NCBI RefSeq assembly: GCF_014205215.1
Contig: NZ_JACHNC010000001.1
Coordinates: 5,390,501 to 5,454,500 of the forward strand
Source of the DNA: Actinoplanes lobatus
GTDB taxonomy: Bacteria > Actinomycetota > Actinomycetes > Mycobacteriales > Micromonosporaceae
Direction: 5' to 3'
DNA length: 64,000 nt
Shown here: piece by piece, positions 28,454-38,980 of the stretch
Layout of the letters: each line of letters begins with the position of its first letter
How positions within the stretch are numbered: the stretch's first letter is position 1
Translations under genes and position numbers: made by a program
The notes under the pieces: generated by a model
Told to the model about the DNA's origin: nothing
The model's input: only the letters and a program-made list of their open reading frames with translations
Database searches by the model: none

Positions 28454-29125
28454 GTGACGGTCGACCGGCCGATCCGTGAGTGGAACGGCCTGATCATTCC
28501 GGACCCAGGGGTTTACACACTGGACGAGGCACACAAGAGGATCGGCTTCGAGGCACAGCACATGATGGTCAGCCCGATCCGGGGTGAATTCGCGAAAGGC
28601 GGCGCGACGATCGTGGTGGCGGGGGATCCGCTGCGGTCGTCGATCACCGCGACCATTCGGGCGGACTCCATCAACACCCACAATCCGGAGCGGGACGCGC
28701 ACCTGTCCAGCCCGGATTTCCTGGACGTGCAGCGTTATCCGACGCTGACGTACCGCAGCACCGGCATCGTCTGGGAGTCGGACAGTGATCCGATCTTCCA
28801 CTGGGCCCGGCTGCGCAACAATCCGCTCGGCCGCCGGGGGACCACCGCCGATCTGCCGCCCGCGGCGACCCGGGACTCCGGCCGTTTCGTGATCAAGGGC
28901 TATCTGACGGTCAAGAACGTGAGCCGGCAGATCGACATGCACATGGAGTTCGGTGGGGCCCGCCGCGATCCGTACGGCCGGGAGATCTTCGGGTTCAGCG
29001 CCACCGCCGAGATCGACCGCGAGGACTACGGCCTCATCTGGAACGTGATGCTGGAGGCGGGCGGCGTCCTGGTCGGCAAGAAGATCCGCATCGAGATCGC
29101 CGGCGAGGCCGTTCGCGACTCCTGA
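28454..29125 (+). CDS. YceI family protein
   Basis: 223 residues. YceI proteins are eight-stranded barrels that bind polyprenyl-like lipids. The family is seen in YTLDEAHKRIGFEAQHMMVS, VRGEF-type IRGEFAKGG, DAHLSSPDFLDVQRYPTLTY, and FVIKGYLTVKNVSRQID. No signal peptide is present, so it is cytosolic, as in many actinobacterial members. GTG 28454 is chosen because GGGGGAG lies about 6 nt upstream and WNGL-IP starts the family domain soon after. An insertion (residues about 106-140, WARLRNNPLGRRGTTADLPP) breaks the barrel between strands. It is followed by a bidirectional terminator. Confidence 0.85.
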   Translation: MTVDRPIREWNGLIIPDPGVYTLDEAHKRIGFEAQHMMVSPIRGEFAKGGATIVVAGDPLRSSITATIRADSINTHNPERDAHLSSPDFLDVQRYPTLTYRSTGIVWESDSDPIFHWARLRNNPLGRRGTTADLPPAATRDSGRFVIKGYLTVKNVSRQIDMHMEFGGARRDPYGREIFGFSATAEIDREDYGLIWNVMLEAGGVLVGKKIRIEIAGEAVRDS

Positions 29126-29131
29126 CCCGGC

Positions 29132-29161
29132 CTGTGAGCCCGGATCCGTCCGGGCTCACAG
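29132..29161. terminator. bidirectional 13-bp stem terminator (yceI/recQ)
   Basis: CTGTGAGCCCGGA (29132-29144) pairs perfectly with TCCGGGCTCACAG (29149-29161) around TCCG. It lies between the yceI stop and the convergent recQ stop. Confidence 0.8.
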
Positions 29162-29186
29162 GGGGTGCCGCGCGAGACCGTCGGCC

Positions 29187-31427
<2,241 letters not shown>

Positions 31428-31463
31428 CCCGCGAAGTCTAGAGAGCCGAACGGATGATCGGTT

Positions 31464-33398
31464 TCACCCTGTGGATGACGGGAGTCCGACCAGGTCGAGA
31501 ATCCGCTGAGCCGGGGAACCGGTGGCCGCGACCAGGACGAGCGGCGCCTTCTCGTCGTGGTGGCTCTCGGCGACCTGGTGCAGCGCGGACACCCCGGCGC
31601 TGGCCAGGTGGCTGACCCCGGACAGGTCGACGGTCATCGGCACGGTGCCGCCCCGGCTGCGGCGCAGCAGCTCCTGCCGCACCTGCTGGGCCGACGCGGC
31701 GTCCACCGGGCCGTCCAGGCGGACCCGGGCCTCGACCCCACCGGGCAGTTCGGCGATGGTGAGTTCGGTGGCGTGGGGCACGACGACGGCCGCCTCGTCG
31801 AAGCGGACCAGCAGCCGGGCCGGGCGGGCCAGCGGATGCCGGACGGTGACGACGGTGCCGTCGGCGCCCGGCTCGACCCGCAGGCTGCGCACCAGTTGGG
31901 CGGTGAGCGCCAGGCCCCGGCCGCGGGCCGGCTGCCGTTGCGGCACCTGCCAGCCGCCGTGGTCGGTGACCGTGACCTCGACCGTGCCGGTACGGTCCAG
32001 CCCGGCCCGGATCTCGACGACGTCGCGGCCGAACTCGTACCCGTGCTCGATCGCGTTGGTGGTCAGTTCCCCGACGGCGTGCTGGAGGGCGAAGACGTCG
32101 TGTTCGGCCGCGCCGACCTCGGCCAGCCAGGCGGCCAGCCGGCTGCGGACGCCGCGCAGCGCCGCCGCCTCCGCCGGCAGATCGATCGTCAGTTCCGGTA
32201 CGGCCGGGACACGCTGGGCGGCCAGCAACGTGATGTCGTCGGCGTGCCCACCTGCCCGGACCAGCAGCTCCAGCGTCTGGGTGCAGACCCGCTCGGCGGC
32301 CGTCTCCGGGTCCCGCAGCGCCCGCCCGGCCGCCGCGTCCGCCGCCACGTGCGCCAGTTCGACGGCACTGTCCAGGGTGCCGTCGCGCCCGTTGCCGGGC
32401 CGTTCCAGGATCCCGTCGGTGTAGAGCAGCAGCAGGTCGCCCTCGGCGAGCCGTTCGGTGCGGACCGGGAACGTTCCGCCGGTGCCGAGCGGGACACCCC
32501 ACGTGCCGGGCAGGTAGCGGGCGTCGCGGCCGGCCGGGATGAGCAGCGGCGCCGGATGGCCGGCCGTGCAGTACGACAGCTCACCGGTGCCCGCGTCGAG
32601 GACGGCCAGGCACACCGTCGCCGCGTACGCCGCCCGCACCCGCCCGGCGAACCGGTCCGCGGCGGCCAGCGCCTCGGAGATGCCGGCCCCGGCGTCGAGC
32701 CGTTCCTGGAGCACCGCCCGCAGCTGCCCCATCACCCCGGAGGCGGTGACCCCGTGCCCCACCACGTCGCCGACCACCAGCGCGACCCGCCCGTCCGGCC
32801 GGGCCACCACGTCGAACCAGTCGCCGCCGGCCGCCGTGTCCGCGTCGGCGAGCAGATAGCTGGCCGCCACCTGCAACCCGGGCAGCACCGGCAGCCCGGC
32901 CGGCAGCAGCTCCCGTTGCAGGGCGTTTATCACGTCCCGGCTCTGCTCGTAGCGGCGGCGCAGCCGGTCCGCCTCGGCCTCGGCGGCCAGCCGGGTACGG
33001 GCGAGTTCGGTGACGTCGAACCCGGCCCCGATGACGCCGCGCCGCCCGCCGTCGGCGTCCAGCCACGGCACGATCGTGAACGTCGCGAACATCTCCAGCA
33101 CCGAGCCGTCGGGCTGCTCGATGTGGGTCCGCCACTGCCGCCCGATGACGGGCTCCCCGGTGCGGTACACCTCGTGATAGGCGTCCACATACTGCTGTCC
33201 GGCCAGGTCGGCGATGACCTCCCGGATCGGGCGGCCCAGGATGTCGCGCCCGGGCAGTACCGCACGGGTCGCCGCGTTGCACGCCACCAGCAGCAGATCC
33301 GGCCCCTCGCACACGGCGACGATGAAGGGCAGCTGATCGACCGCGGCCATCATCGCGTCGAGCTCACCGGCATCCGGTAGGTTCACGCTCGTCACCAT
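31464..33398 (-). CDS. PAS - SpoIIE phosphatase - HATPase - STAS fusion regulator
   Basis: 644 residues carrying every partner-switching activity in one chain. Order: PAS sensor (about 15-130, FIVAVCEGPDLLLVACN to GFDVTELARTRL), coiled linker, PP2C/SpoIIE phosphatase (about 165-400; GGDWFDVVARPDGRVALVVG with its metal Asp, GHPAPLL, HADDITLL), RsbW-type HATPase (about 405-535; AVGELTTNAIEHGYEF and ARGRGLALTAQLV), then STAS (about 545-640, MTVDLSGVSHLASAGVSAL with the phosphorylatable Ser). It probably controls a sigma factor by switching an anti-anti-sigma module. The ATG at 33396-33398 has a GTG next to it. No sigma gene is adjacent. Confidence 0.88.
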   Translation of the reverse strand: MVTSVNLPDAGELDAMMAAVDQLPFIVAVCEGPDLLLVACNAATRAVLPGRDILGRPIREVIADLAGQQYVDAYHEVYRTGEPVIGRQWRTHIEQPDGSVLEMFATFTIVPWLDADGGRRGVIGAGFDVTELARTRLAAEAEADRLRRRYEQSRDVINALQRELLPAGLPVLPGLQVAASYLLADADTAAGGDWFDVVARPDGRVALVVGDVVGHGVTASGVMGQLRAVLQERLDAGAGISEALAAADRFAGRVRAAYAATVCLAVLDAGTGELSYCTAGHPAPLLIPAGRDARYLPGTWGVPLGTGGTFPVRTERLAEGDLLLLYTDGILERPGNGRDGTLDSAVELAHVAADAAAGRALRDPETAAERVCTQTLELLVRAGGHADDITLLAAQRVPAVPELTIDLPAEAAALRGVRSRLAAWLAEVGAAEHDVFALQHAVGELTTNAIEHGYEFGRDVVEIRAGLDRTGTVEVTVTDHGGWQVPQRQPARGRGLALTAQLVRSLRVEPGADGTVVTVRHPLARPARLLVRFDEAAVVVPHATELTIAELPGGVEARVRLDGPVDAASAQQVRQELLRRSRGGTVPMTVDLSGVSHLASAGVSALHQVAESHHDEKAPLVLVAATGSPAQRILDLVGLPSSTG

Positions 33399-33436
33399 GC
33401 CATCGTGCCGGACCCGCCGCTAGAAGGCGCCGAACG

Positions 33437-34108
33437 TCACTCGGCCAGGGACAGATCGATGGTGTGGGCGGTGTGCGACGCCTTGACGCTCAGGTAGCGG
33501 ACGTTGGCGGCGGACAGGTGCACCCCGGTCGGGATCCGCTGAGTGACGTCGATCCCGAGGTCGGCCAGCTGGCCGGCCTTGTCCGGGTTGTTGCTGAGCA
33601 GCCGCACCCGGTCGACACCGAGGGCGAGCAGCATCTGCGCGGCCGCCGTGTAGTCGCGTTCGTCCTCGCCCCGCCCCAGCGCCACGTTCGCCTGGTAGGT
33701 GTCGAGGCCGTCGTCCTGGAGCGCGTACGCGTCGAGTTTCGCGTACAGGCCGATGCCCCGGCCCTCCTGGCGCAGGTAGAGCAGGAAACCGCCCTGTTCG
33801 GCGATCCGTTCGACGGCCTCGCGCAGCTGCGGACCGCAGTCGCAGCGCTGGCTGCCGAAGACGTCGCCGGTGAGGCACTCGCTGTGCGGGCGGACCAGCG
33901 GGGCCCGCCCGCCGGCCGCCGACTTGGTCAGGGCCCGTTGCCAGTCGCCGAGGCCGAGCGCCAGATGTTCCTTGCCGTCGTCCAGCCCGTTGAAGGTCAT
34001 CACCCGGGCGGTCGTCGCGTAGCCGTCGGGGAAACGCAGCGGCACGGTGACCTGACGGCGAATGCTCGCCTTGGCAACCGTCATATGCATGGCCGTGGCC
34101 TCGAACAT
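33437..34108 (-). CDS. ribA: GTP cyclohydrolase II, cluster paralogue
   Basis: 223 residues. It opens the GTP imidazole ring with loss of pyrophosphate. Zinc ligands are Cys78, Cys89 and Cys91 (SECLTGDVFGSQRCDCG); RQEGRGIGLYAKLDAYALQD holds the catalytic Arg and Tyr128. LLSNNPDKAGQL is the usual GTP-site loop. Tyr128 aligns with the E. coli Tyr105 position, so ordinary formate-releasing chemistry is predicted. It is a stand-alone RibA without DHBP synthase, and no other riboflavin gene is near. ATG 34108 has AGGAGG upstream. It is divergent from the RibD-type reductase and begins the candidate pathway described in the findings. Confidence 0.9.
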   Translation of the reverse strand: MFEATAMHMTVAKASIRRQVTVPLRFPDGYATTARVMTFNGLDDGKEHLALGLGDWQRALTKSAAGGRAPLVRPHSECLTGDVFGSQRCDCGPQLREAVERIAEQGGFLLYLRQEGRGIGLYAKLDAYALQDDGLDTYQANVALGRGEDERDYTAAAQMLLALGVDRVRLLSNNPDKAGQLADLGIDVTQRIPTGVHLSAANVRYLSVKASHTAHTIDLSLAE

Positions 34109-34220
34109 CGGTCCTCCTCGTTGGTTCCCGCCGTGCTCGGCGACGTCAGATGCACTGCCCGGAGATCGGTCCTCGCACACAGCGGATTATGGTGAGGAAC
34201 AATCCCGGGAGGCGTCATCG

Positions 34221-34913
34221 GTGGCTGAGCGTCCTTACACCTTGCTGAGCTGTGGCATGTCCATCGACGGTTACGTCGACGACACGACCGAGGAGCGGCT
34301 GCTCCTCTCGAACGACGCGGATTTCGACCGGGTCGACGAGGTCCGCGCACAGTGCGACGCGATCCTGGTCGGCGCCGGCACGATCCGCCAGGACAATCCG
34401 CGGCTGCTGGTGCGCTCGGCGACCCGCCGGGCCGAGCGGATCGCCCGCGGGGAAGATCCGGACCCGGTGAAGGTCACCGTAACGGGTAGCTGCCACCTCG
34501 ACCCGGGGGCGTCCTTCTTCACCACGGGGGAGTCCGCGAAGCTGGTCTACTGCGCCACGTCGACCGTGGACGAGGCCCGGAAGCTGCTGGACGACCGGGC
34601 CACCGTGGTCGACGGAGGTGACCCGGTGGACGTCCGCCGTGTCTCCGCCGACCTCGGCGCGCGCGGCATCCGCCGCCTCATGGTGGAGGGCGGTGGTCAC
34701 ATGCACACCCAGTTCCTCGCCGCCGGTCTCGCCGACGAGTTGCAGCTGGTGGTGGCCCCGTTCTTCGTCGGCGACTCGCGGGCGCCGCGGTTCGTCTACG
34801 ACGGCGACTTCCCGTGGAGCTCCGGCAACCGGGCCACTCTCGCCGAGGTCCGCCCGATGGGTGACGTGGTGCTGCTGCGCTACGCGCTGTCCGAGCGGTT
34901 CGGCCGACCCTGA
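34221..34913 (+). CDS. RibD C-terminal-domain reductase (DHFR-like fold)
   Basis: 230 residues. It has the bacterial-type RibD reductase/dihydrofolate-reductase-like domain alone, with no deaminase half: TLLSCGMSIDGYVDD, CDAILVGAGTIRQDNPRLLV, KVTVTGSCHLDPGASFFTTG and GIRRLMVEGGGHMHTQFLAA (the NADPH-site GGG). In riboflavin synthesis this domain reduces a ribosylaminopyrimidine to the ribityl form, a product made from GTP by RibA. GTG 34221 has GGGAGG 8 nt upstream. It is divergent from ribA over 112 bp, which probably holds promoters for both, and converges with the flippase-like gene (2 bp apart). Confidence 0.85.
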   Translation: MAERPYTLLSCGMSIDGYVDDTTEERLLLSNDADFDRVDEVRAQCDAILVGAGTIRQDNPRLLVRSATRRAERIARGEDPDPVKVTVTGSCHLDPGASFFTTGESAKLVYCATSTVDEARKLLDDRATVVDGGDPVDVRRVSADLGARGIRRLMVEGGGHMHTQFLAAGLADELQLVVAPFFVGDSRAPRFVYDGDFPWSSGNRATLAEVRPMGDVVLLRYALSERFGRP

Positions 34914-34915
34914 GA

Positions 34916-36034
34916 TCAAGCCGCGACCCCGCCGGAGTAGGCGGGGCGCGCCCCCACCCGTACCGGAACTCGCCGGCCACGATCGGCCGGAAGCGGCACG
35001 ATGACCGGGAGCGGCGCCATGGCCGGCGCCGGAACGACCGGGAGCGTCACCGGGGCAGCGGTGAGCGCTGGGAGCGCCGGGGCGGCCATCGGCTGCTCGC
35101 GACGGCGCGCCACCAGGCGCAGCACCAGGATCACCGCGCCGGGCGCCGCCGCCACGAACGCCAGGATGCCGTAGGCCACCGCGATCGTCAGACCCTGCGC
35201 CGCGCTCAGCCCGGCCGCGCCGAACGCCCACGCCATGATCCCCTCCCGGGGACCCCAGCCGCCGACGTTGACCGGCAGGCCCATCGCCAGCAGCGCGAGC
35301 AGCAGCATCGGGGCCAGTTCCAGCAGCGACGCCGTGCTGCCCGCGGCCCGCGCCGCCACCATGAACATCGCCAGGTGCCCGGCCAGCGCCGCGGCCGACG
35401 CCAGCAGCACCGCGGGCCCGTTGCGCCGCGACAGCAGACCCACGCGGATCTCGGCCATCCCGGTCCGGGCCGCGCCGGCCGTCCGGGAACGCCCACGCCG
35501 CAGCCGCCGCAGACCGGCGACGATCAGGACGCCGGCCAGCGCGACACCCACGCTCACCGCGGCCACCCGCGCCGCGTTCCCCTTCATCAGGGTCAACACC
35601 GGCGATGGTACGGAGACGAGCACCGCAGCACCGACCACCAGCAGCACGACCTGCCCCGCGATCCGTTCCAGGACCACCGCCCGGACGCCGCGGCCCAGGT
35701 CACCGGAGTCCCGGCCGTGCCGGACCGCCCGGTCCACGTCGCCGAGGATCCCGCCCGGCAGCGCGGCGTTGAGGAACAGCGCCTGGTAGTAGTCGGCGGT
35801 CGCGTCCTTCAGCGACAGCCGCATGCCCAGGGCACGCGCCACCACACACCACCGCCATGCGGTCAGCACCGTGGTCGCCGCGCCGATCCCCAGCGCCGCC
35901 ACCAGCGCGCCCGTGTCGAGCACACGCAATCCGTCCAGGAACGCGCCGGTCCCGAACCGCCACAGGACCAGTGCCAGGATGCCGGCACCGCCCAGCAGTT
36001 TCAGCCAGGTCCAGATCGCTCGCGTCACGTCCAT
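34916..36034 (-). CDS. flippase-like membrane protein (LPG synthase TM / UPF0104)
   Basis: 372 residues with about seven or eight membrane segments from residue 12 to 310. The family signature DYYQALFLNAALPGGILGDV (81-100) is present, and GLPVNVGGWGPREGIMAWAF lies near 252. Members share the transmembrane domain of lysylphosphatidylglycerol synthase and are thought to move lipid-linked molecules across the membrane. No soluble aminoacyl-transferase domain follows; the last 60 residues are a Pro/Ala/Val tail. ATG 36034 has GGGG 4 nt upstream. It is the last gene of the minus-strand cluster run and a candidate exporter of the cluster's product. Confidence 0.83.
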   Translation of the reverse strand: MDVTRAIWTWLKLLGGAGILALVLWRFGTGAFLDGLRVLDTGALVAALGIGAATTVLTAWRWCVVARALGMRLSLKDATADYYQALFLNAALPGGILGDVDRAVRHGRDSGDLGRGVRAVVLERIAGQVVLLVVGAAVLVSVPSPVLTLMKGNAARVAAVSVGVALAGVLIVAGLRRLRRGRSRTAGAARTGMAEIRVGLLSRRNGPAVLLASAAALAGHLAMFMVAARAAGSTASLLELAPMLLLALLAMGLPVNVGGWGPREGIMAWAFGAAGLSAAQGLTIAVAYGILAFVAAAPGAVILVLRLVARRREQPMAAPALPALTAAPVTLPVVPAPAMAPLPVIVPLPADRGRRVPVRVGARPAYSGGVAA

Positions 36035-36085
36035 CGTCCCCTCGTAGCCTTCGAGGACTAGTACGCCCGACCGGCGGCTTAAGGT

Positions 36086-37300
36086 TCAGCTGAAGATCGC
36101 TAAAACATCCTGGTGTCCCACGGACGCGTGCGGTAGCGACGCCAGACGCCGCTCCACGTAGTCGCCGACCGGCAGATCGGGCCGCTGATCGAGAGCCGCC
36201 GCGACCCAGCCGCGCAGCCATTCGGCGGTCAGCGCGGGCAGCGCCGGCCCCAGCCGCCACGCGCTCGGCCGGACGATCACCCGGGCGCCCACCTTCTCGA
36301 ACGCCGCGACCGCCACCTCCGGCGCGTCCGGCCCGAGCAGCCGGCGGCCACCCTCGGCGCGCCGCTGGTGCTCGTTGAACGCCGCCTCGATCTCCGTGTC
36401 GAGCGGGTCGTCCGGCGCGAGCCGCACCTCGCCGGTCACCGACAGCGTGAACAGTGCCGCCACCCTCGCCTCGGCGCACACCGCGGCCAGCCGCTCCACC
36501 TCCGCGGCGGTCAGCAGGTCCAGCAGCGCCGAACACGTCACCAGGTCGGTGCCGGCCAGGTCGGCGGCGGTCAGCTCGGTCACGTCACGGCGCTGGGTGC
36601 TGACGGTCACCCCCTCGGGCATGTCCCCGGCGGCCCGCAGCAGCAGCGCCGGGTCCCGGTCCGTCATGATCCAGTGCTGGGGCAGCGGCAGCCGCGGGGA
36701 CAGCCACCGGCCCAGCGAACCGGTCCCGCAGCCCAGGTCACGCACCGTCCGTACCGGGCCGGGCAGCTCTCCGACCAGCTCGGCGGCCCGGGCGGCCGCG
36801 TCGGCGGGCTCGCGCAGCGCCAGCCAGGACGCGCTGAAGTCGCCCTCGCCGTCGCCGCTGATCGTCGCCGCCCGCTCGTGCCCCGCGGCGCGCGGCCCGG
36901 CCCCGCTGATCGGCCCACTCTCAGTGAGAGTCCCGATCCCCCCGGTCCCGCCGAGCGCCCCGCCCAGGTTGAGCGGCCCGGTTTCGCTCAGCGTCTCGAT
37001 CTCCCCGGCCGTCCCGCTGTCGCCGGGCGTCCCGGTCTCGCTGAGCGGTTCGCCTTCATGGAAGGGGCCGGTCTCGCTGAACGGTCCGATTCCACCGGCG
37101 GTCTCGCCCGCACCGGCCGTCCCGGTCCCACCGGCGGTCCCGCCCTCGCTGAGCGTGCCCGTCTCGGTGAGCGGTTCGCTCTCACGGAACGGGCCGGCCT
37201 CGCTGAACGTGGCGATCTCCTGGTCCGTGTGGTCGCGCAGTGCCGTGCCGGGCGCCGCCGGGTCGTCCCCGATCTCGATCCTGCCGTGCACTTCCGTCAT
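36086..37300 (-). CDS. SAM methyltransferase with long N-terminal repeat extension
   Basis: 404 residues in two parts. Residues 1-150 are low complexity with recurring blocks such as SETGPFHEGEPLSETGT, Gly/Thr/Glu-rich and disordered. Residues 153-404 are a class I methyltransferase: motif I VRDLGCGTGSLGRWL (186-200), IMTDRDPALLL, STQRRDVTELTAADL and LVTCSALLDLLT. ATG 37300 has AGGAGG 5 nt upstream, so the repeat part is translated rather than an artefact. The catalytic domain alone matches the usual length of such enzymes. It lies between the flippase and glycosyltransferase genes; a small-molecule or lipid substrate is likely. The product is unknown. Confidence 0.82.
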   Translation of the reverse strand: MTEVHGRIEIGDDPAAPGTALRDHTDQEIATFSEAGPFRESEPLTETGTLSEGGTAGGTGTAGAGETAGGIGPFSETGPFHEGEPLSETGTPGDSGTAGEIETLSETGPLNLGGALGGTGGIGTLTESGPISGAGPRAAGHERAATISGDGEGDFSASWLALREPADAAARAAELVGELPGPVRTVRDLGCGTGSLGRWLSPRLPLPQHWIMTDRDPALLLRAAGDMPEGVTVSTQRRDVTELTAADLAGTDLVTCSALLDLLTAAEVERLAAVCAEARVAALFTLSVTGEVRLAPDDPLDTEIEAAFNEHQRRAEGGRRLLGPDAPEVAVAAFEKVGARVIVRPSAWRLGPALPALTAEWLRGWVAAALDQRPDLPVGDYVERRLASLPHASVGHQDVLAIFS

Positions 37301-37340
37301 GACTGCCTCCTCGGCGTGGTCGCCCGGTCCGGGCGCGGTC

Positions 37341-37397
37341 CCGGCCGGCTGTCAACGCTGTGTCCCGGCCCGGGAGACAGCACTGACAGCCGGCCGG
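37341..37397. promoter_or_regulatory. 57-bp imperfect palindrome upstream of the methyltransferase
   Basis: Arms of 28 nt (37341-37368 and 37370-37397) are inverted around a single C, with only three mismatches per arm. The outer 14 bp (CCGGCCGGCTGTCA) and the inner TCCCGG C CCGGGA pair perfectly. It sits 41 bp before the methyltransferase start in the 360-bp gap after the glycosyltransferase gene. It could end upstream transcripts, or bind a dimeric regulator, or both. The rest of the 37301-37660 gap holds no gene I can support. Confidence 0.6.
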
Positions 37398-37660
37398 ATG
37401 AGTTCCGGAGAGCGCGCTCGGTCATGCGAGCGCCGCGACTCACGATCGGCGTCGCGTGTGCCCGCGCCAGGCCGGTGACCGCGGTGAGCGGGCCGCCTCG
37501 CCTCGTACTCGGGTGATCCACCGGACAGGTCCTAGCAGCGACGCGGCGCGCTGTGGTGTTGGTGTGCGCCTGGGCGATGTCGGTCGGGTTCCAGGCTGTC
37601 AGGTTTCGGTGGCGGCGGGCGCGGGTTGGTGCTTCGGGGGCGCGGAGCGGCCGGGCGGGG

Positions 37661-38980
37661 TCAGGGGAGGCCATCGAGCACCTCGCGGATGCGCTTCGCG
37701 GTCTCGTCCCAGCCGGTCAGGGTCTCGCGGCGGGCGCGGGCCCGGTCGCGCCAGCGGGCTCGCAGCCCGGGGTCGGTGAGCCACTCGCGCAGGGCGCCGG
37801 CGAGGGCGTCGCGGTCGCCGGGCGGGATCAGCCTGCCGGGGCGGCCGCCGCCTGCTTCGCCGAGAGCCTCCGGGACTCCGCCGACGTCCGTCGCCAGCAC
37901 CGGCAGGCCGCGGGCGAGCGCTTCGGTCACCACCATCCCGTACGTCTCCGCGCGCGACGGCAGCACGAACAGGTCGGCGTCCGCGTAGACGGCGTCGAGC
38001 GCGGCCCCGGTCAGCGGCCCGGTGAACCGCACACTGCCCTGATCCGGAACCGGCCCGTCCCGCTCCGGCCGGCTGACCCGCCAGCTCCCCTCGGCCGCCC
38101 GGCCAGCGGCGCCGTCGCCGAGCCGCCCGGCCTCGTCGCCGAGCCGTCCAGGACCGTCGTCGAACTGCCCGGCCTCGTCGCCGAGCTGGCCGGCGCTGTC
38201 CGGGGTTCGCGCTTCGGTGCGCCGGGGCAGCGGGTCGCCGTTCGCATCGAGGGTGGCGCCCAGGCCGGAGGGGGTGGTCAGGGTGAGGGTGGCGGGGGTG
38301 GGGATCTCGCCCAGGATGCGGCCCGCGCCGGCGATGGTGCACGTCCACGGGAGGCCGGTGAGGGTCTGGAGGGCCTGGAGCAGCAGGGGGTAGCCCTTGC
38401 GCGGGGTCAATGAGGCGACCATGAGCAGCCGGTGGCCGGTGGGCGACGGGACGGCCGGGGGAGCGGGGTCGACGCCGGGTGGGACGGCGTGGACGCCGGT
38501 CAGGTCGTGGAGTTCCTCGACGCGGCGGGCGGCCGGGGTGCTGGTGGCGATGACGGCGGCGGCCAGGTGCAGGGCGCGGCGTTCCCGGGCGCGCAGGTCG
38601 GCGGCGGCCTCGGGGGTGAGGCCGGTCTCGTCGCAGAGCGGCAGGTGCACGAGGATCACCGGGCGCAGCCGGGTGGCGTGCGGTTCGAGCAGGTCCGGGA
38701 CACCGCAGACGATCAGGCCGTCGAGCAGGACGACGGCGCCGTCGGGGATGTCGGCGAGGATCCGGGCCAGTGCCTCGCGGGCGGCCGGCGCGGGACGGGG
38801 CCAGTCGCCGGGGACGAGCTTCTCCCGTACCGCTGAAGGGGTTTGATCGCCGGAGGCGGGGGAGGGACCACCGGGGAGGGTGAGGCGGCGCAGCACCTCG
38901 CGGTCGTAGCGGTTGCCGCCGGACGGTGCCGCCGGGTCGTCGATCGACGCCGGCAGCACCGCGAACAGCGTGTGGATCAC
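37661..38980 (-). CDS. GT4-family glycosyltransferase with internal insertion
   Basis: 439 residues. It is a GT-B glycosyltransferase: [20 protein letters not shown] (185-204), the C-domain [18 protein letters not shown] (319-336), and the EX7E motif Glu345-Glu353 in [14 protein letters not shown] that binds the donor nucleotide. GT4 enzymes retain anomeric configuration and often act on lipid-linked acceptors. Residues about 221-314, between two strands of the C-domain, are an extra segment with GRLGDEA-type repeats (265-290), absent from usual GT4 proteins. The start is GTG 38980, overlapping the PTPS-like stop (GTGA). Donor and acceptor are unknown. Confidence 0.82.
   Translation of the reverse strand: MIHTLFAVLPASIDDPAAPSGGNRYDREVLRRLTLPGGPSPASGDQTPSAVREKLVPGDWPRPAPAAREALARILADIPDGAVVLLDGLIVCGVPDLLEPHATRLRPVILVHLPLCDETGLTPEAAADLRARERRALHLAAAVIATSTPAARRVEELHDLTGVHAVPPGVDPAPPAVPSPTGHRLLMVASLTPRKGYPLLLQALQTLTGLPWTCTIAGAGRILGEIPTPATLTLTTPSGLGATLDANGDPLPRRTEARTPDSAGQLGDEAGQFDDGPGRLGDEAGRLGDGAAGRAAEGSWRVSRPERDGPVPDQGSVRFTGPLTGAALDAVYADADLFVLPSRAETYGMVVTEALARGLPVLATDVGGVPEALGEAGGGRPGRLIPPGDRDALAGALREWLTDPGLRARWRDRARARRETLTGWDETAKRIREVLDGLP

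Noticed and set aside
34109..34220. FMN riboswitch between ribA and the RibD-type reductase
   Set aside because: The gap is only 112 bp and holds none of the RFN conserved blocks; the genes are not in a riboflavin operon.
37301..37660. Small frame between the methyltransferase and glycosyltransferase genes
   Set aside because: Arg/Thr-rich with no ribosome site and spanning the 57-bp palindrome; no supported protein.
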